From Tessaracoccus bendigoensis DSM 12906 (GTDB lineage Bacteria > Actinomycetota > Actinomycetes > Propionibacteriales > Propionibacteriaceae): a DNA stretch of 48,735 nt. Position numbers and translations under genes: made by a program. This document shows, piece after piece, positions 7,883 to 16,533 of the stretch. The notes beneath the pieces were generated by a model. It ran no database searches and had not been told where the DNA came from. It worked only from the letters and a program-made list of their open reading frames with translations. The DNA lies in contig NZ_FQZG01000026.1 of the NCBI RefSeq assembly GCF_900141915.1, positions 1 to 48,735 on the forward strand, written 5' to 3'. The stretch's first letter is position 1; every line of letters begins with the position of its first letter.

Positions 7883-8845
7883 ATGACAGTGCTGCGCCGG
7901 GTGGGGATACGGCTCGCCTGGTTCATCGGTAGCCTGGCGCTGGCGTCCTTCCTCATCTTCCTGATCACGAACAAGCTGCCCGGCAACATCGCGCAGGTGA
8001 TCCTCGGCACGAACGCCAGCCCGGGTGAGGCGGCGGCGCTTGAGGAGCGGCTGGGGCTGACCAAACCGTTCTTCACGCGCTATCTCGACTGGATGGCTGG
8101 CGTGCTGCGCTTCGATTTCGGGGTGTCCTACTATTCCGGCGAGGCGATCAACCCATTGATCGCCTCCCGCTTCGAGGTGTCGGCCTGGCTGGTCGGGCTC
8201 GGAATGCTGCTTGCGGTGGTGATCGCGATCCCGGTCGGCTCGTATGCCGCGATGCGACGCCGCCACGCCGACGGGGTGGCCGTCTCTGCGCTCTCGCAGA
8301 TCGGCCTGGCCATCCCGGCGTTCTGGGCGGGGATCTGGCTGGTGATCGTGTTCGCCGTGAACCTGGGCTGGCTTCCCGCAGGCGGCTACGTGTCGTGGTG
8401 GGAGAGCCCGGGCGAGTGGCTCCTACACCTGATCCTCCCGGTCACGTCGCTGGCGCTGGTCCAGTCCTCGGTGTTGTCGCGTTACGTGCGCAGTGCCGTG
8501 ATCGACGTGAGCCACGAGGACTACTTCCGCACCGCGAGGGCGGTCGGCTGGTCCCGGATCGGGGCGCTCTGGCGGCACGGCATGCGAAACATCGCGATCT
8601 CGTTGCTCACCGTCATCGGGCTGCAGCTGGCCACACTGCTGGTGGGGGCGATCCTGATCGAGCAGGTGTTCGCGCTGCCCGGCCTCGGCTCGGCGCTGCT
8701 GATGGCGGTGTCGCGGCGCGACCTGGGCATCGTCCAGGCCATCGTGTTGCTGCTCGTGTGGGCGGTGCTGCTGATCAATTTCCTGGTCGACGTCACCTAC
8801 CAGCTCGTCGACCCGCGGCTGCGTCGTCGAGGGGAACTCCAGTGA
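7883..8845 (+). CDS. ABC transporter permease, DppB-type
   Basis: A 320-residue integral membrane subunit with about six transmembrane helices. The conserved N-terminal pattern FLIFLITNKLPGNIAQVILG is typical of DppB/OppB permeases. The BPD_transp_1 signature region YFRTARAVGWSRIGALWRHG contains the EAA-loop equivalent that contacts the ATPases. It ends VDPRLRRRGELQ. It follows the binding-protein gene after three bases and overlaps the next permease start as GTGA, implying coupled synthesis of the heterodimeric channel. Confidence 0.93.
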   Translation: MTVLRRVGIRLAWFIGSLALASFLIFLITNKLPGNIAQVILGTNASPGEAAALEERLGLTKPFFTRYLDWMAGVLRFDFGVSYYSGEAINPLIASRFEVSAWLVGLGMLLAVVIAIPVGSYAAMRRRHADGVAVSALSQIGLAIPAFWAGIWLVIVFAVNLGWLPAGGYVSWWESPGEWLLHLILPVTSLALVQSSVLSRYVRSAVIDVSHEDYFRTARAVGWSRIGALWRHGMRNIAISLLTVIGLQLATLLVGAILIEQVFALPGLGSALLMAVSRRDLGIVQAIVLLLVWAVLLINFLVDVTYQLVDPRLRRRGELQ

Positions 8846-9651
8846 AACGCGGCACCCTCAACCTCGGGCTCACCCTGATCGGCATCGTCGTCGTGCTCGC
8901 CGCCGTCGGGCTCGTCTGGACCCCGTTCGACCCGACCAAGATCACCGGGTCGCCGCTGCAACCACCCGGCTGGCCCCACGTGCTCGGCACCGACGGCCTC
9001 GGCGCCGACGTCCTTTCGAGGTTGATGAGCGGCGCGAAGATCTGCCTGTTGGTCGGCATCGTCTCAGTCGCTGGCGCCGCCGTCGTCGGAGTGCCGATCG
9101 GCATCTTCTCCGGGATGACGAGGGGCTGGATCAGCGACCTTCCTGCCCGGCTCTCCGACATCCTCTACGGATTCCCGGCGCTCCTGCTCGCGATTCTGCT
9201 GGCCGCCGCCGTCGGCGGGTCGACCTGGACGGCGATGATCGCGATCTCCGTGGCCACCATCCCCGCCTTCGTCCGGCTCGCCCGCGCGGCCACCTATCAG
9301 GTGATGAGCCACGGCTACATCGAAGCCGCCCGCGTCAGCGGCATCCCGAAGGTGGCGATCGCGGTGCGTCACGTGCTGCCCAACATCGCGCCGGTGCTTG
9401 GGGTCCAGGCCTCCGTCAGCTTCGGGATCGCGATCCTCGCCGAGGCGGGGCTCAGCTACCTGGGGCTCGGTTCCGGGCCGGAAGCGCCGACATGGGGACG
9501 GATGCTGCGCGAGGCCCAGGACTACCTGTTCAACGCTCCCATTCTCGCGCTCTGGCCCGGGCTCGCGATCGCGGTGGCGACCATGGGCTTCAACCTGCTC
9601 GGCGACGGGCTGCGAGACCTGTTCGACCCACGTCTGAGGGAGATGTCGTGA
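8842..9651 (+). CDS. ABC transporter permease, DppC-type
   Basis: A 269-residue second permease. GTG 8842 overlaps the stop of the DppB-type gene and is preceded by GAGGGGA. An upstream extension to 8395 is antisense-like and rejected. Features: an N-terminal membrane anchor, PHVLGTDGLGADVLSRLMSG (the DppC HxxGTDxxGRD-like box, here GTDGLGAD), the EAA region HGYIEAARVSGIPKVAIAVR, and the C-terminal DLFDPRLREMS. It pairs with the preceding subunit to form the translocation pore. Confidence 0.93.
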   Translation: MKRGTLNLGLTLIGIVVVLAAVGLVWTPFDPTKITGSPLQPPGWPHVLGTDGLGADVLSRLMSGAKICLLVGIVSVAGAAVVGVPIGIFSGMTRGWISDLPARLSDILYGFPALLLAILLAAAVGGSTWTAMIAISVATIPAFVRLARAATYQVMSHGYIEAARVSGIPKVAIAVRHVLPNIAPVLGVQASVSFGIAILAEAGLSYLGLGSGPEAPTWGRMLREAQDYLFNAPILALWPGLAIAVATMGFNLLGDGLRDLFDPRLREMS

Positions 9652-10475
9652 ACATCCTCGAAGTGACGGACCTGACGGTCCGGTTCGGGCGCAACCGACC
9701 GGCGGTGGACTCGATCAGCTTCACCCTCGGAGCGCACGACCGGCTGGGCATCATCGGCCAGTCCGGCTCGGGCAAGTCGGTTACCTCCCTCGCGATCATG
9801 GGGCTGCTTCCCGAACATGCGCAGGTGAGCGGGTCCATCCGGTTCGACGGCCGGGAGCTAGTCGGGCTGCCCGAGCGCGAGTACCGCAAGCTGCGCGGCG
9901 ATGCGGTCTCGATGGTGTTTCAGGAGCCCATGACGGCGCTCGATCCGACGATGCGGGTCGGCAGACAGTTGGGGGAGGTCGTCGCGCTGCACCACGGTGA
10001 GCGCCGCGGCTCCATCCGGGACGGGGTCCTTGACTGGCTCGGCCGGGTCGGCATCACCGAACCGGCCCGGATCGCCGACTCGTATCCGCATGAACTGTCC
10101 GGGGGCCAGCGGCAGCGGGCCCTGGTGGCAATGGCGCTCGCAAACGAGCCTGCGTTGGTGCTGTGCGACGAACCGACCACCGCGCTCGACGTCCTGGTGC
10201 AGCGCCAGATCCTGCGCCTCCTCGACGTTCAGCTGCGTGACCGGGCCACCGTCTTCGTGTCGCACGACCTCGCCGTGGTCCGCGAGGTGTGTCCGAGGGT
10301 CGCAGTCATGCTCGAAGGCCGCATCGTCGAGCAGGGAGACATCGAGCAGATCATCGCCGAACCCCGGCACCCCTACACGGCCGGGCTGATCGCCTCCGCA
10401 AGGATCGACCGGGTGCCCCGAGACCAGCCGCTGCCCAGCGTCGCCGACTTCTACACCCCGGCGGAGGAAGCATGA
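9648..10475 (+). CDS. ABC transporter ATP-binding protein, DppD-type
   Basis: A 275-residue ATPase. Walker A is GQSGSGKSVTSLAIMGL, the ABC signature is LSGGQRQRALVAMALA, and Walker B is LVLCDEPTTALD, with the switch His in FVSHDLAVV. The C-terminal segment EPRHPYTAGLIAS is the oligopeptide-transporter tail signature. GTG 9648 overlaps the upstream stop as GTGA. Together with the next gene it forms the heterodimeric motor that powers import. Confidence 0.94.
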   Translation: MNILEVTDLTVRFGRNRPAVDSISFTLGAHDRLGIIGQSGSGKSVTSLAIMGLLPEHAQVSGSIRFDGRELVGLPEREYRKLRGDAVSMVFQEPMTALDPTMRVGRQLGEVVALHHGERRGSIRDGVLDWLGRVGITEPARIADSYPHELSGGQRQRALVAMALANEPALVLCDEPTTALDVLVQRQILRLLDVQLRDRATVFVSHDLAVVREVCPRVAVMLEGRIVEQGDIEQIIAEPRHPYTAGLIASARIDRVPRDQPLPSVADFYTPAEEA

Positions 10476-11245
10476 GCCTCGTCGAACTGCGTTCCGTCGC
10501 CGCGACCTACCGCAGAGCCGGGCGGGACTTCGTGGCGCTGCGTGAAGTGGAACTCGCCATCGAGGCGGGGGAGAAGGTCGGGGTAGTCGGAGGGTCGGGC
10601 TCCGGCAAGACCACCCTCGCACGGCTGATGCTCGGGCTGCTCAAACCGTCAGCTGGCGACGTACGGTTCCAGGGGAGGTCCATAATCGGACTGCCCGAGC
10701 GTCGACGCGGATGGCTGCGGGCGTCGGCGTCGATGGTCTTCCAGGACCCCAACTCGTCGCTCAACCCTCGCCTCCGGCTACGACACATCATCGCCGAGCC
10801 GCTCCTCTCACCGGCCGTGCGTAACCGCAGCGACGTGCCCGAACCCGGCCAATCGGTGCTGGCGGCGGCCATGGCAGGAGTCGGGCTCGACGTGGACCTA
10901 CTCGACCGGTTCCCACACCAACTCTCCGGCGGGCAACGCCAGCGCGCCGCCATCGCCAGGTCGCTGATCAACGACCCCGCGCTGCTCGTCGCCGACGAAC
11001 CCGTCTCCGCGCTCGACGTGTCGGTGCGTGCCCAGGTGCTCAACCTCCTCTCCGATGAGGTGAGCCAACGCGGCCTGGCGCTCGTTCTCGTGTCCCACGA
11101 TCTGGCCGTCGTGGGAAGGCTGTGTGACCGGGTCATCGTGATCGAACACGGCCTGATCGTGGAACAGGGCCCCGTCGGGCAGGTGCTCACGAACCCGACC
11201 CACCCCTATACGGAGGCGCTGGTCGAGGCGACGCTTTCGCTGTGA
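10472..11245 (+). CDS. ABC transporter ATP-binding protein, DppF-type
   Basis: A 257-residue second ATPase. Walker A is GGSGSGKTTLARLMLGL, the signature is LSGGQRQRAAIARSLI, Walker B is LLVADEPVSALD, and the switch His is in LVSHDLAVV. The tail is NPTHPYTEALVEA. ATG 10472 overlaps the stop of the DppD-type gene (ATGA). It is the last gene of the importer operon; 70 bases follow before serA, which has its own promoter. Confidence 0.94.
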   Translation: MSLVELRSVAATYRRAGRDFVALREVELAIEAGEKVGVVGGSGSGKTTLARLMLGLLKPSAGDVRFQGRSIIGLPERRRGWLRASASMVFQDPNSSLNPRLRLRHIIAEPLLSPAVRNRSDVPEPGQSVLAAAMAGVGLDVDLLDRFPHQLSGGQRQRAAIARSLINDPALLVADEPVSALDVSVRAQVLNLLSDEVSQRGLALVLVSHDLAVVGRLCDRVIVIEHGLIVEQGPVGQVLTNPTHPYTEALVEATLSL

Positions 11246-11301
11246 CGCGGTTTCGCTGACAGCGACCATGGAACATGCGCGGGGGGACGCGGCTGGCCAA
11301 G

Positions 11302-11316
11302 TAGAATCCTGACCCG
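11302..11316 (+). promoter_or_regulatory. Leaderless promoter of serA
   Basis: TAGAAT (11302-11307) ends eight bases before the GTG start at 11316, so transcription should begin at or next to the start codon. There is no Shine-Dalgarno. Confidence 0.5.
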
Positions 11317-12509
11317 TGAAGGCACTGCTACTCGAGAACATTCATGCCGAGGCCGTAAAGACGCTGCGCACCCGCGGCTTCGAGGTCGAGACCCTGCCGG
11401 GCGCGCTCGGCGAGGCCGATCTCATCTCCGCCCTCGACGGCGTCGACTACCTCGGCATCCGATCGCGCACCTACGTCACCCGGAAGGTGCTCGAGGCCGC
11501 CCCGAACCTGGGTGCGGTCGGTGCCTTCTGCATCGGGACCAACCAGATCGACCTCTCGGCCGCGACCGACGCGGGGGTCGCCGTCTTCAACGCCCCATAC
11601 TCGAACACCCGATCGGTCGTCGAACTGGCGATCGCAGAGATCATCTCGATGGCGCGTCGGCTCACCGACCGCAACCGGGAGATGCACGAGGGCCGCTGGG
11701 AGAAATCGGCCGTCGGATCGCACGAGGTGCGCGGCCGCACCCTGGGGATCGTGGGCTACGGCAACATCGGGTCGCAGCTGTCCGTCGTGGCGGAGGCCAT
11801 GGGCATGCGGGTCATCTTCTATGACGTCGTCGACCGCCTCGCACTGGGCAACGCGCGCCGGGTCGACTCGCTGGACGAGCTCCTGGCGCAGGCCGAGACC
11901 ATCTCGCTGCATGTCGACGGCCGGGCGTCGAACAAGAACCTGTTCGGGGCCGAGGAGTTCGCCAAGATGCGCCCGCGTGCGCTGTTCCTGAACCTGTGCC
12001 GCGGCCCGGTCGTGGACCTCGATGCGCTCCACGAGAACCTGCTATCCGGACACATCGCGGGCGCCGCCATCGACGTCTTCCCGACGGAGCCGAAGTCGAA
12101 GGACGAGCCGTTCGTGTCGAAGCTGCGCAACATGCCAAACGTGATCCTCACGCCCCACGTCGGCGGCTCGACCCTTGAAGCCCAGGTCGACATCGGCCGC
12201 TACGTGGCCGGCAAGCTCACCGACTTCAACGATCTCGGGAGCACCTCGATGTGTGTCAACATCCCGGAGGTGGCGGTCGGCCCGAAGACCGCGGACGCGC
12301 GCGTCGTGCACCTGCACCGCAACGTCCCCGGCGTCATGGCGCGCCTCAACTCGGTGCTGGCGGAGTTCAACATGAACATCGGCTCGCAGACTCTGGCCAC
12401 CAAGGGCCTGCAGGGCTACGCCGTCACCGATGTCAGCGGCAATGGCTACGACGGACTGCTGGCCAGGCTGCAGGACCTGGATGAGACGATCGGGGTCCGC
12501 GTCCTCTGA
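11316..12509 (+). CDS. serA: D-3-phosphoglycerate dehydrogenase
   Basis: This enzyme oxidises 3-phosphoglycerate to 3-phosphohydroxypyruvate with NAD, the first step of serine synthesis. The 397-residue protein has the substrate-binding part (YLGIRSRTYVT, GAFCIGTNQIDL), the Rossmann motif GRTLGIVGYGNIGSQL, catalytic elements LCRGPVVDLDAL (Arg) and TPHVGGSTLEAQ (His), and a C-terminal ACT-like regulatory domain (NVPGVMARLNSVLAEFN) that usually binds serine. The length is that of the short-ACT class similar to E. coli SerA, not the 520-residue mycobacterial class with an intervening domain. GTG 11316 lies directly downstream of a -10 box. Confidence 0.95.
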   Translation: MKALLLENIHAEAVKTLRTRGFEVETLPGALGEADLISALDGVDYLGIRSRTYVTRKVLEAAPNLGAVGAFCIGTNQIDLSAATDAGVAVFNAPYSNTRSVVELAIAEIISMARRLTDRNREMHEGRWEKSAVGSHEVRGRTLGIVGYGNIGSQLSVVAEAMGMRVIFYDVVDRLALGNARRVDSLDELLAQAETISLHVDGRASNKNLFGAEEFAKMRPRALFLNLCRGPVVDLDALHENLLSGHIAGAAIDVFPTEPKSKDEPFVSKLRNMPNVILTPHVGGSTLEAQVDIGRYVAGKLTDFNDLGSTSMCVNIPEVAVGPKTADARVVHLHRNVPGVMARLNSVLAEFNMNIGSQTLATKGLQGYAVTDVSGNGYDGLLARLQDLDETIGVRVL

Positions 12510-12528
12510 GGCGCTGGCCCCGGGTCGT

Positions 12529-12582
12529 CGAAAATCGACCAGTGGCCGATTCTGATGTGTCTGCTGTCGAAAATCGGCCACC
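12529..12582. repeat. Dispersed hairpin repeat (copy 1) between serA and hisN
   Basis: The inverted repeat AATCGACCAGTGGCCGATT (12533-12551) is followed by TCTGATGTGTCTG and a second half-like element GTCGAAAATCGGCCAC (about 12566-12581). Nearly the same composite occurs at 48611-48657 and again at 48705-48733. It sits between converging genes. The adjacent bases also carry a GGGCTCAACCGG motif like the array at 21.3 kb. Confidence 0.6.
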
Positions 12583-12652
12583 GCCCGGGGTCGCGACGCC
12601 GAACTGGGCTGAAACGACGCCGACGCCGGGCTCAACCGGCGCCGGGGCTGCC

Positions 12653-13456
12653 TCAATCGACGTCTGAGGAGCTCAGGTAGGCCAGCGCCGCCTCGTGGAG
12701 CTTCCCGTTCGTTGCGAGCGCCCCCGGGCCGCGCACCCCGTCCTGACCGGACAGGTTCGTGAATCGGCCCCCGGCCTCGCGCACGATGATGTCGAGCGCG
12801 GCCATGTCGTAGAGCTGAAGATCCGGCTCGCAGGCGATGTCGACCGATCCCTCCGCCACCAACATGTAGCTCCAGAAATCGCCGTAGGCGCGGCTGCGCC
12901 AGCAGTCCCGCATGAGGTCGATGAAGCCCTGCCCGACGCCCGACTCGACCCACTCCGAGATCTCCGAGTAGGACAGCGACGCATCCTCCAACTGGTCCAC
13001 GTTGCTGACCCGCAACTCCGTCGCGCTGAGAATCGAGCGCCCCGTGAATGCGCCCCCGCCCTCGCTGGCCCACCAACGTCTGGCCAGGGCCGGTGCCGAA
13101 ACCACCGACGCGGCGATCCGGCCGTCGACCTCTAGGGCGATCAGCGTGGCCCAGACGGGTACACCGCGCAGGTAGTTCTTGGTGCCGTCGATCGGGTCGA
13201 TGATCCATCGCCTCGAGGATGCTCCCGTGTCGTCGAACTCCTCACCGTGGACGGCGTCCCTCGGGCGGGTCCGCGCCAGCGTGCGGCGGATCGACTGCTC
13301 GACGGCGGTGTCTGCCTCCGTGACCGGGGTGTGGTCGGGCTTCGAGGAGAACCGCAGATCCAAGGCCTTGAAGCGGTTCATCGAGAGCGAATCGGCGTCG
13401 TCGGCCATGAGATGGGCCAGACGTACGTCGTCGGTGAGATCCTTAGAGCGGGGCAT
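12653..13456 (-). CDS. hisN: Histidinol-phosphatase, inositol-monophosphatase superfamily
   Basis: The enzyme hydrolyses L-histidinol phosphate to histidinol, the penultimate step of histidine synthesis in actinomycetes. The 267-residue protein has the Li-sensitive, Mg-dependent phosphatase signatures: VTEADTAVEQSIR, the metal ligands of VHGEEFDD and WIIDPIDGTKNYLRG, and the second motif CEPDLQLYDMAALDIIVREAG. ATG 13456 was chosen because MPRSKDLTDDVRLAHLMAD is the usual amino end and a TAGATT box lies seven bases upstream. The longer frame runs through non-conserved sequence. Inositol monophosphatase is the alternative specificity. Confidence 0.88.
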   Translation of the reverse strand: MPRSKDLTDDVRLAHLMADDADSLSMNRFKALDLRFSSKPDHTPVTEADTAVEQSIRRTLARTRPRDAVHGEEFDDTGASSRRWIIDPIDGTKNYLRGVPVWATLIALEVDGRIAASVVSAPALARRWWASEGGGAFTGRSILSATELRVSNVDQLEDASLSYSEISEWVESGVGQGFIDLMRDCWRSRAYGDFWSYMLVAEGSVDIACEPDLQLYDMAALDIIVREAGGRFTNLSGQDGVRGPGALATNGKLHEAALAYLSSSDVD

Positions 13457-13463
13457 GCGGCCA

Positions 13464-13469
13464 AATCTA
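13464..13469 (-). promoter_or_regulatory. Leaderless promoter (-10) of hisN
   Basis: On the minus strand TAGATT is separated from the ATG at 13456 by seven bases. This would allow hisN to be transcribed independently of rsgA, whose stop is 50 bases upstream. Confidence 0.45.
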
Positions 13470-13506
13470 CCCGGAACCGGCACCCGACAAGCGGGGGGAT
13501 CGCCGC

Positions 13507-14475
13507 TTACGAGAAGGCTCGTTCCATTCGCCGAAATGATGCCAACCGTTCCGGCGCGAGTCGGCCGTCCGCCACCGCATCGTCGAGGGCGCATTCGATC
13601 GCGCCGGTCTCATGATGGCAGCCGCGCGGGCAGTCCTCGGCGTACTCCGCCAGGTCTGGGAAGGCCCCGAGGATCGACCCGGTGCGCACATGGCTGATCC
13701 CGAACGACCTGACCCCAGGCGTGTCGATGATCCATCCTCCGCCTGGCAACTCCATCGCCACTGCTGAGGTTGAGGTGTGTCGACCCTTGCCGGTGAGTTC
13801 GCTGACCTCGGCCGTCGCTCGGTGCGCGTCGGGGATGAGCCGGTTCACCAAGGTCGACTTGCCGACTCCGGAGTGTCCGACGAAGACCGTCACACGGTCT
13901 GTCAGCGACTCGACCACCTCCGTCAGGTCGGCTTCGGGTTCTGTCACGAGGATCGGCACCCCCAACGGCTCGTACGCCTCCCGCAGCTCGTCCGGGCTGG
14001 CCAGGTCCGCCTTCGTCAGACACAGGACCGGTGAAATGCCAGCGTCGTAGGCGGCCACCAGGATCCGGTCGATCATGCCCATCCTCGGTGGGGGATCGGC
14101 CAGGGCCGTGACGATGAACAGTTGGTCGGCGTTGGCGACGATGGGGCGCTCGAAGGTGTCGGCGTCGTCAGCGCTGCGACGCAGCATCGTGGTGCGTTCA
14201 AGCACCTCCACTATGCGGGCGAGTGTGCCTCCGTCTCCGCTGGTGTCGCCGTCGAGGCGCACCCGGTCGCCGACGACGATGCCCTTCCGCGCGATCAGGC
14301 GTCCCCTGACCGCGGTCACGCCTGAGCCGTCCAGCAGACAGCGGTAGCGACCGCGGTCGACGGAGACCACCCTGGCGACCGGGAGCCCCGAGTAATCGGG
14401 CCTTTCCTTGGTGCGGGGACGGCTCCGTTTGCGCGGCCGGTCGAATCCGGTGTGGTCGTCCTCGTGGATGCTCAT
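13507..14475 (-). CDS. rsgA: Ribosome small-subunit-dependent GTPase A
   Basis: A 322-residue late 30S-subunit maturation GTPase. A basic amino end (RPRKRSRPRTKERPDYSG) leads into an OB-fold (RYRCLLDGSGVTAVRGRLI). The circularly permuted GTPase domain follows: G4-like TKADL, Walker A GHSGVGKSTLVNRLIP, and DTPGVRSFG. The zinc-binding carboxy end CPRGCHHETGAIECALDD carries the Cys/His ligands. Its ATG overlaps the aroA stop as ATGA. Coupling of rsgA to aroA is common in actinomycetes. Confidence 0.95.
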   Translation of the reverse strand: MSIHEDDHTGFDRPRKRSRPRTKERPDYSGLPVARVVSVDRGRYRCLLDGSGVTAVRGRLIARKGIVVGDRVRLDGDTSGDGGTLARIVEVLERTTMLRRSADDADTFERPIVANADQLFIVTALADPPPRMGMIDRILVAAYDAGISPVLCLTKADLASPDELREAYEPLGVPILVTEPEADLTEVVESLTDRVTVFVGHSGVGKSTLVNRLIPDAHRATAEVSELTGKGRHTSTSAVAMELPGGGWIIDTPGVRSFGISHVRTGSILGAFPDLAEYAEDCPRGCHHETGAIECALDDAVADGRLAPERLASFRRMERAFS

Positions 14476-15725
14476 CCGATGAGGCCGGCCCAGGCAGCGG
14501 GGAAATCGGGCATGGTCTTGGACACGGCCCCGATGTCATCGATCTCGATGCCGTTGACGCGGAGGGCCAGCAGCGCGGCCAGGTGCACCATCCGGTGGTC
14601 GGCATAGGCGTGCAGCACCGCGGGGCGGAGGTCGCACCCTCCGACGATTCTGAGGCCGTCGGCCGTCTGCGAGGCCTCGACGCCGATCCTGCGCAGTTCG
14701 GTCTCCAGCGCCGCCAGCCGGTCCGTCTCATGCCCCCTGATGTGCGCAACGCCGGAGATCGTCGTGGTGCCCTCGGCCAGTGCCCCCAGCGCCGCCACAA
14801 CAGGGGTGAGTTCCGACGCCGCGGAGAGGTCGACGTCGATGCCACGCAGTGCCGCCCCGCCGCTGACCGTGGCGCTGTCTGCCTTCCGGTCGACGTCGGC
14901 TCCCATGCGTTCGACGATGTCGAGGAACAGTGCCCCGGGTTGCAGGCTGCGGCGCGGCCATGCCGGCACCGTAACGGTGCCTCCGGTCACAGCCGCCGCG
15001 GCGAGGAAGACCGACGCGTTGGTCAGATCGGGTTCGATGAGGGTGTCGGTGGCTGCGATGCGCCCCGGTGCGACCCTCCAGGTGGTGTCGTCCGGCTGGG
15101 CGACGCTGACGCCCCGCTCACGGAGCATCTGCGTGGTCATCTCGATGTGCGGACGTGAGGGGAGCCGACCTCCGGTGTGCCTGACGGTCAGCCCCTCTGG
15201 GAGCCTCGCGCCGATGAGAAGCAGGCCGGAGACGAACTGGCTTGAGGCCGACGAGTCGATGGAAGCCGTCGCATGATATTGCGCGGGCGGGCTGATCCTG
15301 AACGGCAGCCGGTCGCCGCGCACCAAGGCTCCCAACTGACGCAGCCCGTCCAACAGCGGACCCATGGGCCGCTCGCTGGCGTGCGGGTCTCCCGTGAAAC
15401 TCGACGGGCCGTCGGCCAGAATGGCCACAGGGGGAACGAAACGCATCACGGTGCCTGCGAGGCCACAATCGATATTGGCCGCCCCTTTGAAACGCACCGG
15501 TGGCGCGACCCGCAGCCCGTCCCCGGATTGCCTGATCGAAACCCCCAGCGCGCCGAGAGCCGCAACCATCAGGTCGGAGTCGCGGGACTTCAGAGCGCCG
15601 CGAAGTACCGAAGGACCGTCGGCCAGCGCGGCCAGCACCAGCGCACGGTTCGTCTCGGACTTGGAGCCGGGAACAACTATCTCCCCCGTCACGGGAGCTT
15701 CAGCATGGGGGAGTTGGGTCGGCAT
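14472..15725 (-). CDS. aroA: 3-phosphoshikimate 1-carboxyvinyltransferase (EPSP synthase)
   Basis: The enzyme transfers the enolpyruvyl group of PEP to shikimate 3-phosphate in aromatic amino-acid synthesis. The 417-residue protein has VPGSKSETNRALVLAALA (substrate Lys, Ser, Arg), CGLAGTVMRFVPP (the PEP-binding loop corresponding to LxAGTxxRF), HASERPMGPLLDGLRQLG, and the C-terminal DHRMVHLAALLALR motif. The loop keeps Gly followed by Thr-Val-Met-Arg; glyphosate behaviour cannot be judged by eye. ATG 15725 shares one base with the upstream stop (TGATG). A much longer in-frame extension is antisense-like and rejected. Confidence 0.95.
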   Translation of the reverse strand: MPTQLPHAEAPVTGEIVVPGSKSETNRALVLAALADGPSVLRGALKSRDSDLMVAALGALGVSIRQSGDGLRVAPPVRFKGAANIDCGLAGTVMRFVPPVAILADGPSSFTGDPHASERPMGPLLDGLRQLGALVRGDRLPFRISPPAQYHATASIDSSASSQFVSGLLLIGARLPEGLTVRHTGGRLPSRPHIEMTTQMLRERGVSVAQPDDTTWRVAPGRIAATDTLIEPDLTNASVFLAAAAVTGGTVTVPAWPRRSLQPGALFLDIVERMGADVDRKADSATVSGGAALRGIDVDLSAASELTPVVAALGALAEGTTTISGVAHIRGHETDRLAALETELRRIGVEASQTADGLRIVGGCDLRPAVLHAYADHRMVHLAALLALRVNGIEIDDIGAVSKTMPDFPAAWAGLIG

Positions 15726-16339
15726 CACGACGTGGCGGCGTTGAGCTTCTTGCTGATCTGCCTGGCCTGACGCTTGGCATTCCTGGCCAGCTTCTTCGCC
15801 TTCTTCTCGGTTCGTGCGACCGCGGCCTTGGTCGACTTGGAGATGTCTTCGCCCAGCGCGGAGGCCTTCTGTGAAGACACCTTCGCGGCCTGGTCGGCAC
15901 GCCAGGCGAGGCTCGGCCTGCCTTCGGTATCCTGCATCGCCAGCAGTGAGGCACCCAGGAATGCGACGTTGCGCAGCACGTCGGGCCGGGCAGCCTCCTT
16001 CGCCTCTCTGGTGGCGTCCTTGCCGGGGGCCGCGATCGCGATATTGAGGACTGATGCCTTCGCCAGCAGCAGAGCCCCCAGCCGTCTGCCGATGCCTGTG
16101 GCATACATTGCGCCACCGGCGATCTGGGCGACGCCCCCGATCCGGACCCAGGTCTCGGCCTTCTCGGGCACGTAGGAAGAGATATCCGCGGGCAGGGCAC
16201 GCTGGACCAGCGGGGCGATCCTCGACGTGAACGCCTCCGCGTCGGGGGCGATCTCGGCGGGCTTGGTGACCGCCTTGACTCCTTCGGTGATGAAGAAGCC
16301 AGCGAACATGCTCCGGGCAACAAATCGCAAGAGACTCAT
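15725..16339 (-). CDS. DoxX-family membrane protein
   Basis: A 204-residue DoxX-like protein. The amino part MSLLRFVARSMFAGFFITEG is characteristic, followed by the helices GGVAQIAGGAMYATGIGRRLG, interrupted here for clarity by Gly-rich turns, and NVAFLGASLLAMQDTEG. That gives about four membrane segments. The C-terminal ~60 residues are a lysine/arginine-rich helical tail (KKAKKLARNAKRQARQISKK) facing the cytoplasm. DoxX proteins are linked to redox or sulphur stress, but the exact role is unknown. It is the first gene of the aroA-rsgA operon and probably co-transcribed. Confidence 0.85.
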   Translation of the reverse strand: MSLLRFVARSMFAGFFITEGVKAVTKPAEIAPDAEAFTSRIAPLVQRALPADISSYVPEKAETWVRIGGVAQIAGGAMYATGIGRRLGALLLAKASVLNIAIAAPGKDATREAKEAARPDVLRNVAFLGASLLAMQDTEGRPSLAWRADQAAKVSSQKASALGEDISKSTKAAVARTEKKAKKLARNAKRQARQISKKLNAATS

Positions 16340-16521
16340 GCTGCCACCTTACTAGGTGGGTGGTGTCCAACGCTGTCACGGCGAGGATGTGCCGGGCGAG
16401 ATGAGTTGGCGCCGATCCACCTGGGTTCGTGGACCTGGGCGCCGATCGCCAGATGTAGGGGTGTCAGATCGCCCGATCCGGTACACCGCTGCTGTGGCAT
16501 GGCCTGACACCAGTCACCTAC

Positions 16522-16527
16522 TAGGCT
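16522..16527 (+). promoter_or_regulatory. Leaderless promoter (-10) of the SRAP gene
   Basis: TAGGCT ends six bases before ATG 16534. There is no Shine-Dalgarno; no clear -35 is seen. Confidence 0.4.
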
Positions 16528-16533
16528 CGGGAC

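Noticed and set aside
12042..13208. 388-codon minus-strand open frame
   Set aside because: It overlaps the ACT end of serA on the other strand and hisN out of frame; no motif, and the composition is a shadow.
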